Assembly: GCA_030603665.1 (NCBI GenBank)
Contig: JAUVXJ010000001.1
Span: 402,480 to 466,479, forward strand
Source: Chloroflexota bacterium
Lineage (GTDB): Bacteria; Chloroflexota; Anaerolineae; UBA7937; B3-Chlor
Direction of reading: 5' to 3'
DNA: 64,000 nt
In this document: positions 27,871-36,383 of the stretch, piece by piece
How positions within the stretch are numbered: the stretch's first letter is position 1
Layout of the letters: the number at the start of each line of letters is the position of its first letter
Made by a program: the position numbers and the translations under genes
Notes under the pieces: model-generated
Databases searched by the model: none
What the model saw: the letters and a program-made list of their open reading frames with translations, nothing else
Told to the model about the DNA's origin: nothing

Positions 27871-28833
27871 TCACCGCCCTTCTGTACCCGCAAACCGAAT
27901 GCGGGGATCCAGATACGCATAGGTTATGTCAACGAGCAGGTTCACCAAGAAGACCCCCGTGGCAACGACCAGGGCGCAGGCCTGGACGGTGGGGTAATCA
28001 CGGTTGGAGACAGACTGCCAGAACAAAAGGCCAATGCCAGGCCAGGCGAAAACGGCCTCAACCACCACCAGGCCGCCCAGCACCATTCGCATATGAAGAC
28101 CCATCATGGTGAAGAAGGGAAGGATGGCGTTGGGCAAGGCGTGGGTGCGCAAGACCTCTCTCATACTCAAACCCTTGGCTCGGGCTGTCAAGATGAACTC
28201 CTTGTTGATCACCTCCAGCATGCTCGACCGTAGAACGCGACCGTCCATGGCAGCACCTACGATGACCACGGCAACTACGGGAAGAATCAGAGACTGGATC
28301 CTCTCCACGCTGAAGAGTGTCCCTGCCATGCCGGAAACGGGCAAAACCCCCAGCCGGACGCTGAAGAACAGCTGCATCAGCAAACCGGTCCAGAAGATCG
28401 GTATACTGAGCCCAACAAGGGCAGCAAGCCTGGAAAGGCTGTCGGTCTTCGAGTTGGGCTTGATGGCTGAGATCACCCCGATAGGGATCGCCAGGAGGGC
28501 GCCGCCGATGATGGCGGGGATGCCCAGCAACAGCGAGTTGGCCAAGTGAGATATGACTGTGGGTAGAATGGGCCGGTTCGTCCAGAGGGAGCGCCCGAAG
28601 TCCAGGCGGAGCACTCCCGACAGCCAGCGGACATATCGAATATGAAGGGGCTGATCAAGACCCCATTTCTCCGTCAGATAGGCCGTCATCTCGGGAGTGG
28701 CATGCTCGCCCTGAATCAGCCTGGCCGGGTCTCCGGGAAGGACCATCAGCACCACAAAAATGACGATGGTTATGCCGAAAAGCAGTGGAATGCCCTGTAA
28801 AACGCGGCTCACCACATAGTCCATCATGTTCAT
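27871..28833 (-). CDS. dppB: Peptide ABC transporter permease (DppB/OppB type)
   Basis: A 320-residue inner-membrane protein. The N-terminal helix (VLQGIPLLFGITIVIFVVL), then GDPARLI, the RYVRWLSGVLRLDFGRSLW segment, and the EAA-type loop (LTARAKGLSMREVLRTHALPNAI) identify it. AGAGAGGG precedes the ATG. It lies 36 nt after the ornithine-cyclodeaminase-family gene in the same operon. Confidence 0.92.
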   Translation of the reverse strand: MNMMDYVVSRVLQGIPLLFGITIVIFVVLMVLPGDPARLIQGEHATPEMTAYLTEKWGLDQPLHIRYVRWLSGVLRLDFGRSLWTNRPILPTVISHLANSLLLGIPAIIGGALLAIPIGVISAIKPNSKTDSLSRLAALVGLSIPIFWTGLLMQLFFSVRLGVLPVSGMAGTLFSVERIQSLILPVVAVVIVGAAMDGRVLRSSMLEVINKEFILTARAKGLSMREVLRTHALPNAILPFFTMMGLHMRMVLGGLVVVEAVFAWPGIGLLFWQSVSNRDYPTVQACALVVATGVFLVNLLVDITYAYLDPRIRFAGTEGR

Positions 28834-28869
28834 GCGAGATGCCCTCTCTACCGAGTCCTCTTCATCAAC

Positions 28870-29856
28870 CTAGGGGGTGATGGATACTTCCAGGCCGGCG
28901 CCCTTTTCTCGAGCCAACCCATGTACTCTCTTCGCCACTGCCACATCCTGGATGGCCATCCCGGTTGACTTGAAAATGGTGATCTCCGTTTCGTTCTCGC
29001 GCCCAGGCTTCTCGCCGGCGACGATCTCGCCCAACGTTGCGTACAGGGCATGCTCACCGATAGCACCCTCGGCCATAGCCCCTGCGATCTCGCCGGTGAC
29101 GAGTGCTTGATTGATCAAGTCGGTTACCCACTTGTCTCCCCTGGCATAGACCCCAGGAAACAGCTCGCTCTTGTGAGGCATGTCAGCCCCCACAGCCGCT
29201 ATGTGCATGCCCTCTTCGATCCACTCCCCTCGGATGAAGGGGGTCCGAGCAGGGGTACAGGTCACCAGGATGTCAACGCCAACACACGCTTCTCGCGGAC
29301 TGTCAACCGCCTCCGTTTCCAGCCCCAGGTCTGCTATCTCTTCCAGAAGCCTGGCTGTCGCGGCGGAATCTATGTCGAATGCCTTCACCTTCTTCAAATC
29401 ACGGACCCGGCTGATGGCTGCGATCTGAGAGCTGGCTTGCGCCCCCGCGCCCACGATACCCACCGCCTGTGCATCGGCTCTGGCCAGATACTTGACGCTT
29501 ACTCCCGTAGCTGCGCCGGTCCGCATCATTGTGATGTAAGCACAGTCCATAATGGCCAACGGCATCCCTGTGGCGGGATCGTGGTACACGACGAGACCTG
29601 CACTGGCGGGCAGATTGTGTTTCTTTGGATTCTCCTCGTGGTGGCAGATCAGTTTCACTCCAGCTGCCTTCATGCCCTCCATGTATCCCGGCATGACCCC
29701 GATTACTCCATGGTACTCATCGAGGAACAAACCTATGCGGTCCGGCACCAGCGTTGTGCCCTGTCCATGTTCCAGGAACGCCTCCTCCACAGCTTCCAGG
29801 GTCAGCTCCATAGTCAAGAGCTGCTCCACGTCCTGCCGCCCCAATATGAGCGTCAT
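28870..29856 (-). CDS. Ornithine cyclodeaminase / mu-crystallin family enzyme
   Basis: A 328-residue NAD(P)-dependent enzyme. Typical parts are MKAAGVKLICHHEENPKKH (substrate lysine region), MRTGAATGVSVKYLAR, the Rossmann motif GIVGAGAQASSQI, and DILVTCTPA. The family includes ornithine cyclodeaminase, L-alanine dehydrogenase and ketimine reductases. In this peptide-degrading island an amino acid deaminase or dehydrogenase role is likely. It lies between the M20 peptidase and dppB. Confidence 0.85.
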   Translation of the reverse strand: MTLILGRQDVEQLLTMELTLEAVEEAFLEHGQGTTLVPDRIGLFLDEYHGVIGVMPGYMEGMKAAGVKLICHHEENPKKHNLPASAGLVVYHDPATGMPLAIMDCAYITMMRTGAATGVSVKYLARADAQAVGIVGAGAQASSQIAAISRVRDLKKVKAFDIDSAATARLLEEIADLGLETEAVDSPREACVGVDILVTCTPARTPFIRGEWIEEGMHIAAVGADMPHKSELFPGVYARGDKWVTDLINQALVTGEIAGAMAEGAIGEHALYATLGEIVAGEKPGRENETEITIFKSTGMAIQDVAVAKRVHGLAREKGAGLEVSITP

Positions 29857-29919
29857 CTAGTTCATCCTTTCAAGCATCCTCAGCTATGAGTGCTCAGTCC
29901 GAGGCGACTACCTGGATGC

Positions 29920-31212
29920 CTACGCCAGGAGCCGCAAGGCGGTCAAGGCGTACACTCGGGCCGCGACGGCCAGATCGTTGACAAGGGTATACTCGCCTGC
30001 GGCATGAGCGCAACCCTCCACGCCCGGTCCGTAGGTCACGGCCTGCACCCCGCGATCGACAAACAGCACCGTCTCGAATCCACCACAGGACACGGTGAAG
30101 GTCGGCGCTGCACCTGCCATCTGAGTGACGGCATCGGACAGTACGCGGCAGATATGGGCATCCGTTGGCACAACCATGGGCGGCGCCTTGAACGTGACCT
30201 TGAGCTCGAGCGAGAGAGAGTCATCTTGCCGCTGCAAGTCGTCGAAGAAAGAGACCAACTCCGCTTCAGCCTCCTCAAGAGTCTCCTCAGGGATTATCCT
30301 CCTGTCAAACGAGACGGTGCATCTGTCCGGCACCGTCGAGCGGGCGGCATTCGTACCCCCCACCAACCCGCCCAAGAACAGAGTCGGCCGGTTGCCTTCG
30401 CGAGGGTGAAACTCGTGCTCGCTGACGCGTTGGTCCAGCCGGGGGACCAGGTCAGCCCGCACGGCATTCGCAACGTCAATCATCTTGTCGAAGGCGTTGA
30501 GCCCAGCAAAGGGCTGGCTTCCGTGGCATGCCCGGCCGTGAACAGTCACATCTCCCCATATGCCGCCTTTCATCCCAATGTGTATATTGCGTACCCCCGA
30601 GCCCTCTCCAACGACCACATAGTCTGGGTCTATGATACCTTGCTCGAGGAAGTAGGCCAAACCTGCGCGGCTGGAGAACTCTTCGTCCGGGGTGGCCAGG
30701 AAATGCAGAGTGCCCCGCATAGCAGCCTGACTCTGAGCCAGGGCCTTGGCCGCCATCATCATCGCAGCCAGGCCGCCTTTCATATCAGTGGACCCTAGCC
30801 CATACAGCTTGTCACCCACCAACCGGGGGGCATATGGATCAGACTCCCAGCCGCTGCTGGGACGCACGGTATCATAGTGGCCCTGTAGGCAGAAATCTGG
30901 ATGATCCTCCGCCCCCTTCAGACGGCCGAGCACTGCATATCGTTGTCCCTCTGACTCCGGAGGTAGGAGTTCCGGAAGAGCATCCGCAGGGGGCGTGTCT
31001 ACCTCGACCTCCAACCCTGCTTCCGCAAGCCAACTGGCCACGAAGTCGCAAAACGCCCCGTAGTTTTCCCCGGGAGGGTTGGGGGTTGGTATCGCAATCA
31101 ACTCGGAGAGCAACTGGACCAATTCGCCCCGCCGTCTTTCGAGATAGTCCAGTACGTCTGATTCCGATGGGTGTGATGCCAAAACGCTCCGCTTCTTCGC
31201 CTTACTGGTCAT
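29920..31212 (-). CDS. M20-family metallopeptidase/deacylase (ArgE/DapE type)
   Basis: A 430-residue zinc-dependent amidohydrolase. Metal and catalytic motifs: LQGHYDTV (His and Asp), GLGSTDMKGGLAAM (bridging Asp), TPDEEFSSRAG (catalytic Glu pair), VVGEGSG, and the C-terminal GCAHAAGEY His. A lid domain lies around residues 200-315. It probably hydrolyses N-acyl amino acids or short peptides brought in by the adjacent transporter. Confidence 0.88.
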   Translation of the reverse strand: MTSKAKKRSVLASHPSESDVLDYLERRRGELVQLLSELIAIPTPNPPGENYGAFCDFVASWLAEAGLEVEVDTPPADALPELLPPESEGQRYAVLGRLKGAEDHPDFCLQGHYDTVRPSSGWESDPYAPRLVGDKLYGLGSTDMKGGLAAMMMAAKALAQSQAAMRGTLHFLATPDEEFSSRAGLAYFLEQGIIDPDYVVVGEGSGVRNIHIGMKGGIWGDVTVHGRACHGSQPFAGLNAFDKMIDVANAVRADLVPRLDQRVSEHEFHPREGNRPTLFLGGLVGGTNAARSTVPDRCTVSFDRRIIPEETLEEAEAELVSFFDDLQRQDDSLSLELKVTFKAPPMVVPTDAHICRVLSDAVTQMAGAAPTFTVSCGGFETVLFVDRGVQAVTYGPGVEGCAHAAGEYTLVNDLAVAARVYALTALRLLA

Positions 31213-31627
31213 CTGAGATCACTCACTCTCTGATTGCTTACTGGCGCTTCCATAGAACATCACATTCGCCGTCCACACCACAGCCGCTGTCCTCTGTCGA
31301 GCATCCAGAGATTCCCCATTGCGCCTCGACGTATCAGGGGACCCGGGTTCCACACACTATAGCTACTGGCGCCGTCCAACTCGCCCCGGTGCTAGTGATG
31401 CCGACAGAGACTGATGTCCCAATGATATATGTCCAGAACGGACCAGTTTTGAATGGTTGCTCGTGCCCTCCTTGGCTGCGGCCTCGAGGATCTAGCCGCA
31501 GTTGTCCTCCGTGTCCAAGCTCATGGTCTGACACTGGTAGTCGGTACTGCTCAAACTCTTCTGTGAGACATACGGTTTGCCCTCCCCAACGAGGTCATGT
31601 TTGGTAATGTGAAGCTATGCTGCAACA
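31213..31627. other. Intergenic stretch without a gene
   Basis: No coding frame here has a ribosome-binding site or domain. The stretch separates the M20 gene from the hairpin that ends the peptide-binding lipoprotein gene and probably contains the promoter for the M20-OCD-dpp part, but no good -35/-10 pair was identified. Confidence 0.4.
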
Positions 31628-31659
31628 AGGGGGCCCGGTACGTTCGATCCGGGCCCCCT
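31628..31659 (-). terminator. Strong GC-rich hairpin downstream of the binding-protein gene
   Basis: AGGGGGCCCGG (31628-31638) pairs perfectly with CCGGGCCCCCT (31649-31659) around a 10-nt loop. On the - strand it is followed by TTGTTGCA. It lies about 70 nt after the stop of the peptide-binding lipoprotein gene. This position would separate the abundantly needed binding protein from downstream genes, either as a terminator or as a 3'-end stabiliser. Confidence 0.6.
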
Positions 31660-31729
31660 CGGGCTACCGGGACAGGTCACTCACCTAGGCAATAGGTGCC
31701 AGCCCGTTTGTCAGCAGCCACACTGCCCA

Positions 31730-33412
31730 CTAGCGGTCCATCTTGTCCGGGTCCAGCCACACCACGTCAAACCGGGTTCCGTAGTGGGCGGCGGGGCCAT
31801 TGGAGATCTCGATACCCTCCCAGCCATGTACCCACGGTTGGACAGCGATGAATATCCCAGGATACAGGTACGGCACGAAGACCGCATCCTCAGCGAGAAT
31901 CCGCTCTGCCGCAACGAGCAACTCGCCTCGCTTCGTCAGGTCCAGCTCGACGAGGGCCTCTTCGAGCAGCGCATCCAGGTCGGGATTCGCGTAGCCGCTA
32001 TAGGCCTGGCCTCGCTCGCTATGCCAGAAATTGTACATGTCCGAGGCCGTATTGGGGTTCAGCCCTTCGCCCGTCAAGAAGAAGCCGTAGCTCCCCTTCT
32101 CCATCTCCGCGATGTAGGTCCCAAAGTCGGTGGGGACCACCTCAGCGTTGAAGCCTGCATCCGTAAGGTTAGCGGCCACTACCTGAGCCTCGGCGACGGA
32201 GTCTGGGATGTTCCACACGTTCACGGTGATATCCATGCCGTCGGGATACCCAGCCTCCGTCAATAGGGACTTGACCATATCGGGATCGCGGTCGTAGTAC
32301 TGGATCGATTCGTCGTGACCCAGCAGGTCAGTCTGGATGAACTGGTTCGCCGGTGTGGACAAGCCGCCCCGAGCGATCTCGAGCACCTCAGCCTGGTCTA
32401 TCCCATAATTGACCGCTTGACGCACCCGGACGTCATCGAAGGGTGGCATCTGCACGTTGAATCCCCACCACCAGGTACGCTGACCCTTGCCTACCTTGAC
32501 CAGCGACCTCTTATCGGGGTCTTCCATGTACTCATTGCTGGTCGGGGCGTACAGGTATTCCATGTCCGAGTTCTCAGCTGCGAACTCCAGCGCGCCTGTG
32601 GTTCTCTCCGGGACGGTCTTCTGCACTATGCCATCGAGGTACGGCCTGCCGCCATAGAAATCCTCAAAGGCCTCGTACACAAGCTGGGTATCGCTCCACT
32701 CCGTCAATATGAAGGGGCCCGATCCCACGGTCGTCTCGGGGCTGGTTCCAAACTCGTCGCCGTACTCCTCCACGACCGCCTTGGGCATCACGGCGCTGCC
32801 ACGGACGCCCGCGAGATCCTGTAGGAAATAGGGGTTGGGCGACGTCAAGGTTATCACAACTGTGTACTTGTCTGGCGCTTCTATCTTGTCCACCAGGACG
32901 AACTTGCTCGCGTAGGGCAGAGCATCGTCAGCGTAATACGCCTGGAGGGAGAAGACGGCGTCCTCAGCGGTGATCTCGTCCCCGTTGTGAAACTTCGCCC
33001 CCTGACGCAGGTGGAAGGTGTACTCCAGCTCATCATCCGAGATGTCCCAGCTCTCAGCCAGGTCAGGATAGACGTCTCCAACCGCCGACCCCACAACCCA
33101 GTTCACCAGACTTCCGAACACCTGGTTTGTCCGCCACATTACGTTCTCGGACGATTGTACGGGGGGATAGAAGGGTTCCATGTACGATCTCATCGTGTGA
33201 TGCAACCTGCCACCGTAGCGCTCAGCGTCGGCCGGCTCGGGTGGCGTGGTGGCTTCGGGCGGCGTTGTAGGCGCAGCCTCCGGCGCTTTGGTTGGCTCAG
33301 GCTCCGGCTCTGGTGCTGCCGCAGGCGCACAACCGGGGAGGATCATCATCACACTCATGGCCAGTATGATGAGCAGTGAGAGTCCGTTGAAAAGGTTCTT
33401 CTTTCCAGACAT
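31730..33412 (-). CDS. dppA: Family 5 peptide-binding lipoprotein of the Dpp/Opp system
   Basis: A 560-residue lipoprotein. The signal peptide ends in the lipobox LPGC (Cys28) and is followed by a Pro/Glu/Ala-rich linker to about residue 63. The SBP_bac_5 domain fills the rest (YPDLAESWDISDDELEYTFH, LRQGAKFHNGDEITAEDAVF, VRQAVNYGIDQAEVLE). AAGGAGGG precedes the ATG. It captures peptides or similar solutes for the permease encoded downstream; the symbol is by family and context, since ligands of this family vary widely. Confidence 0.9.
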   Translation of the reverse strand: MSGKKNLFNGLSLLIILAMSVMMILPGCAPAAAPEPEPEPTKAPEAAPTTPPEATTPPEPADAERYGGRLHHTMRSYMEPFYPPVQSSENVMWRTNQVFGSLVNWVVGSAVGDVYPDLAESWDISDDELEYTFHLRQGAKFHNGDEITAEDAVFSLQAYYADDALPYASKFVLVDKIEAPDKYTVVITLTSPNPYFLQDLAGVRGSAVMPKAVVEEYGDEFGTSPETTVGSGPFILTEWSDTQLVYEAFEDFYGGRPYLDGIVQKTVPERTTGALEFAAENSDMEYLYAPTSNEYMEDPDKRSLVKVGKGQRTWWWGFNVQMPPFDDVRVRQAVNYGIDQAEVLEIARGGLSTPANQFIQTDLLGHDESIQYYDRDPDMVKSLLTEAGYPDGMDITVNVWNIPDSVAEAQVVAANLTDAGFNAEVVPTDFGTYIAEMEKGSYGFFLTGEGLNPNTASDMYNFWHSERGQAYSGYANPDLDALLEEALVELDLTKRGELLVAAERILAEDAVFVPYLYPGIFIAVQPWVHGWEGIEISNGPAAHYGTRFDVVWLDPDKMDR

Positions 33413-33556
33413 CTAGTCCCTCCTTGAGTCGATAAACTTACATTCGGACAACTCTACTGAAGCATAGCCGTAACGGTCTACTATCACCTCCCTTCCCCTA
33501 AGTGGGCTTCTCGAATTGAGGCACCCGCGTGGAGATGGGTCCCTCGGATGTGCCGA

Positions 33557-34729
33557 TCAAGCCTCACTGGATATTCGTGACTGACTCCAGTCGAGCAGGT
33601 GATGGACGAATAGATCCACCTCATCCTCGGTGTTGTAAAAGTGGGGCGAAACCCTGACCTGCTCACTGTCCGTTCTGGCAGTGACAGCGACGTTCCGACC
33701 CTTCAGATACTCCAAGAGACTGGCCTCCTGCTCGACGAAAAAGGTTGTGATGCCACTCTTGGTCTCAGAGGGGGTGAACAGCTCGAATCCCTGCTCGCTC
33801 AGCTGAGCTCTGAGCCTTCTGTTCAAACTGATCGTGCGTTGCTCAATCCATTCCAGACCGATCCGCTCCACCAGCTCCAGGGCTGCGCGCAGCGCATACA
33901 CCCCTTGAGTATTGAGGGAAGCGAACTCGTACTGTCGTGCATCGTCGAAGAAGCTGCACCGCTCCACATCAGGTGCCTTGGTTCGGTCATCGGAGTACGC
34001 ATACTTGCTGATCTGCTTCCACCCGAAGCCGAGCGGAGGGAACCGTCCCTGTAGCTCTCTCTTGATGTAGAAGAAGGCCAGTCCAACGGGACCCAGTAGC
34101 CACTTGTAGGCCCCGCAGGTCACGAAGTCCACGTCCACATCCCTGACCTTTAGTCGAACGGCGCCGACAGACTGGGTAGAGTCTGACAGAAGATACGCGC
34201 CGTGCGCATGGGCCAGTTCCGCCAACTGCCGCAACTGATATCGGAAGCCGTTGATGTATGACACCTCACTGACACTGATGAGCTTTGTGTTGTCGTCCAC
34301 CGCGTTCGCCACAGCATCGAGGGTCACCAGCCCACCCACGTTGCCTACCGTCCTGACCTCAAATCCCCGTTCATCTGCCCTGCGGAGCCACAGGACAGTG
34401 TCCGTCGGATAGGCCAGGTTGTCAAGCACAACGTTGTCACCCGGGCCCAGAGACAAACCCTCGGCCACGATGTTAGTGCCCATGGCCGCGGACGTAGCGA
34501 AGGCGATCTCACTGGCGTCAGCCCCAATCAGCCGGGCGACAAGCTCTCTGGTTTCCTCAGTGGTCTCGTCCCAGCACCTCATGGCGTCGGGCGTCGCCAT
34601 TCTCTCGTCCAAGAACAACTGGCTTGCTTCATACACAGACGTAGCCACTGGCGAACAGAACGCCGTGTTGAGAAAGGTTAAGTTGCTGAGCGTCGGAAAC
34701 TCGTTTCTAAGAAAACCAGACTGAGGCAC
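33557..34729 (-). CDS. Class V aminotransferase / cysteine-desulfurase-like PLP enzyme
   Basis: A 390-residue fold-type I PLP enzyme. The GTG at 34729 has AGGAGG five bases upstream and is preferred over the GTG at 34744. It shows SEVSYINGFRYQLRQL, LLSDSTQSVGA (PLP-binding Asp and Gln), and CGAYKWLLGPVG with the PLP lysine. It belongs near the isopenicillin-N-epimerase/kynureninase-like branch rather than housekeeping IscS: there is no conserved active-site Cys loop near the C terminus. A lyase, epimerase or transaminase role in amino acid breakdown is inferred. Confidence 0.8.
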   Translation of the reverse strand: MPQSGFLRNEFPTLSNLTFLNTAFCSPVATSVYEASQLFLDERMATPDAMRCWDETTEETRELVARLIGADASEIAFATSAAMGTNIVAEGLSLGPGDNVVLDNLAYPTDTVLWLRRADERGFEVRTVGNVGGLVTLDAVANAVDDNTKLISVSEVSYINGFRYQLRQLAELAHAHGAYLLSDSTQSVGAVRLKVRDVDVDFVTCGAYKWLLGPVGLAFFYIKRELQGRFPPLGFGWKQISKYAYSDDRTKAPDVERCSFFDDARQYEFASLNTQGVYALRAALELVERIGLEWIEQRTISLNRRLRAQLSEQGFELFTPSETKSGITTFFVEQEASLLEYLKGRNVAVTARTDSEQVRVSPHFYNTEDEVDLFVHHLLDWSQSRISSEA

Positions 34730-34843
34730 TGAGACCTCCTGCACAGTATCGGGATGGCACCCACGCCCTCTCGCGGGGTCGTCTGCTCGTCCTGGCGTAT
34801 TCCCCGGCGACCGGGGTAGCGCTCCGGGCGAGATCTTGATCGG

Positions 34844-35977
34844 CTAGTCATCGGCGATCAGGTACAGTCCCGAATCGATCTTGGTCAATAGCTCGTACCC
34901 CGTCTCGGTCACGATCGCGTTCTCTTCCAGGTGATACGTCTCACCACTCTCGGAGTACATGATCTCTTCCACAGCCAGTACCATGCCGGGCTCCATCAAC
35001 AGATCGTCGTGGTTGCCGACAAATGGCGGCTCGACGCCATCCAACCCCACCCCGTGCCAGTGAACGCTGATATCTCCCAGCCGGTTGCCCGCGCCCACGA
35101 CGCTCAGTGCGTCGTCTATTCGCCGGCGAACCTCCTGCCAATGGGCCTCCTGGGCATCGCTCGCCGGACCCACCGTCGCCAGCCGGGCGAAATCGGCACA
35201 ATAGCCGTTATAGATCGCGCCGGCATCTATGTGAAGCAGATCGCCACGCCTCAGAGGCTTGTCCGTGGGCGCATGAAGATCCCCCAAAGGCCTGCTGGCG
35301 TCCATGATCAGGAAGGCACAAGGACCGCGTCTCCCTTGGGAGGGGAGATCGGCACCCTCCTCCATCATGGCCGCGATCATAGCGCGCCCCACCTGGCGCT
35401 CGGTCATACCAGCTCGCGCTTCGCCAAACGTGCCCTGATACGCCCGTCCGGTGATCTCGCACGCCCTGGCCAGGCATTCTTGCTCCGAGGCGGACTTGAT
35501 CATCCGCAGTCTCCAGAGCAGTTCGGAGGCATCCTGGAATGTGGTCCCCGGCATCTGCTGTTGGAGGCGCTGGTACTCGCCGTGCGAGACCCCCATTCCC
35601 GCGGCGCCAAAGAACCGGTCATGAGCTTCAGTGCCTATCGTCTTGCCACTCAGGCCCGCCCCGGCCAAAGTCTCTCGGAGGTCGTCCGCCCCCAAGGGCA
35701 CTTCGTACGCCAGGATCTCCTGCACCCAAGACATCTGCTTGGCAGATGCCGATCCATAGGTGGCCGCGACGATGAAAGGAGACCCATCCATGGGGAGAAC
35801 AAGAAGAGTGGGCCTGTTCTTCGTAGGAGGCAGGTGTCCGGTGAAGTAACGATAGTTGTTGGCCTCGCTGACCAATAGGGCATCCAGACCCGACTCCGCC
35901 ATGAGCGTTCGCGCCCGGCGATAACGGCTTTGGTATTCTGCCTCGGGAAAATCGTGGAAATCGTAGCTCTCGTTCAC
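34844..35977 (-). CDS. M24-family Xaa-Pro peptidase / creatinase-like hydrolase
   Basis: A 377-residue two-domain protein with the creatinase N-terminal domain (residues 1-140) and the pita-bread catalytic domain. Metal ligands are visible in HIDAGAIYNGYCADFARL (two Asp), WHGVGLDGVEPP (His), LAVEEIMY (Glu) and LEENAIVTETGYELLT (Glu). It may remove N-terminal residues before proline or act on creatine-like compounds. It starts at a GTG with AGGAGG upstream, 13 nt after the [2Fe-2S] gene. Confidence 0.87.
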   Translation of the reverse strand: MNESYDFHDFPEAEYQSRYRRARTLMAESGLDALLVSEANNYRYFTGHLPPTKNRPTLLVLPMDGSPFIVAATYGSASAKQMSWVQEILAYEVPLGADDLRETLAGAGLSGKTIGTEAHDRFFGAAGMGVSHGEYQRLQQQMPGTTFQDASELLWRLRMIKSASEQECLARACEITGRAYQGTFGEARAGMTERQVGRAMIAAMMEEGADLPSQGRRGPCAFLIMDASRPLGDLHAPTDKPLRRGDLLHIDAGAIYNGYCADFARLATVGPASDAQEAHWQEVRRRIDDALSVVGAGNRLGDISVHWHGVGLDGVEPPFVGNHDDLLMEPGMVLAVEEIMYSESGETYHLEENAIVTETGYELLTKIDSGLYLIADD

Positions 35978-35990
35978 CCGGTTGACCCTC

Positions 35991-36383
35991 CTAAAGATAC
36001 TTGGACTTGCCGCTGCGCTTCAACACCTGTTGCTGCACCCGGTCTTCTTCTTCAGGCACCACCATTAGGTCCTTGATGACTCTGTGGTTGGCGGCAGGCT
36101 CGATGGTCACCTCATCCGTGGTCTCTGTCATACATAGCAGTCCCGCCTTGCCATTGATCATGGCCACGCAGCCGTTGCAGAGTGCGCGGTTGCAGGTCAC
36201 GTAGTATGCCAGGCTGGGATCGATACTCTCGAAGATATACTCCAACACCTTGGCCAACGTCTGTCTTCCCACCTTGTACTTGGGAACTTCATAGGTCTCG
36301 AAGTGGGGTTCCTCGTCAATGGTGGGATCAAAGCGCAGAACCTTGGCGATGATTACGTCCCTCTCTTCTTCCCCTTCGCTCAT
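35991..36383 (-). CDS. Half-size SdhB/FrdB-like [2Fe-2S] protein
   Basis: A 130-residue protein. Its centre (TCNRALCNGCVAMINGKAGLLC) is the plant-type [2Fe-2S] site of succinate dehydrogenase/fumarate reductase iron-sulfur subunits (C-x4-C-x2-C plus a distal C). The C-terminal domain with the [3Fe-4S] and [4Fe-4S] clusters is absent: the protein ends about 50 residues after the site. Its ATG overlaps the stop of the preceding flavoprotein gene (ATGA), so it is translationally coupled and is probably the partner of at least that flavoprotein, passing single electrons. Confidence 0.8.
   Translation of the reverse strand: MSEGEEERDVIIAKVLRFDPTIDEEPHFETYEVPKYKVGRQTLAKVLEYIFESIDPSLAYYVTCNRALCNGCVAMINGKAGLLCMTETTDEVTIEPAANHRVIKDLMVVPEEEDRVQQQVLKRSGKSKYL

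Noticed and set aside
31628..31659. A tRNA-like element, because the loop contains GTTCGAT as in T-arms
   Set aside because: The rest is one perfect 11-bp GC-rich stem with a 10-nt loop and no D-arm, anticodon arm or CCA end in place; it fits a terminator hairpin better.
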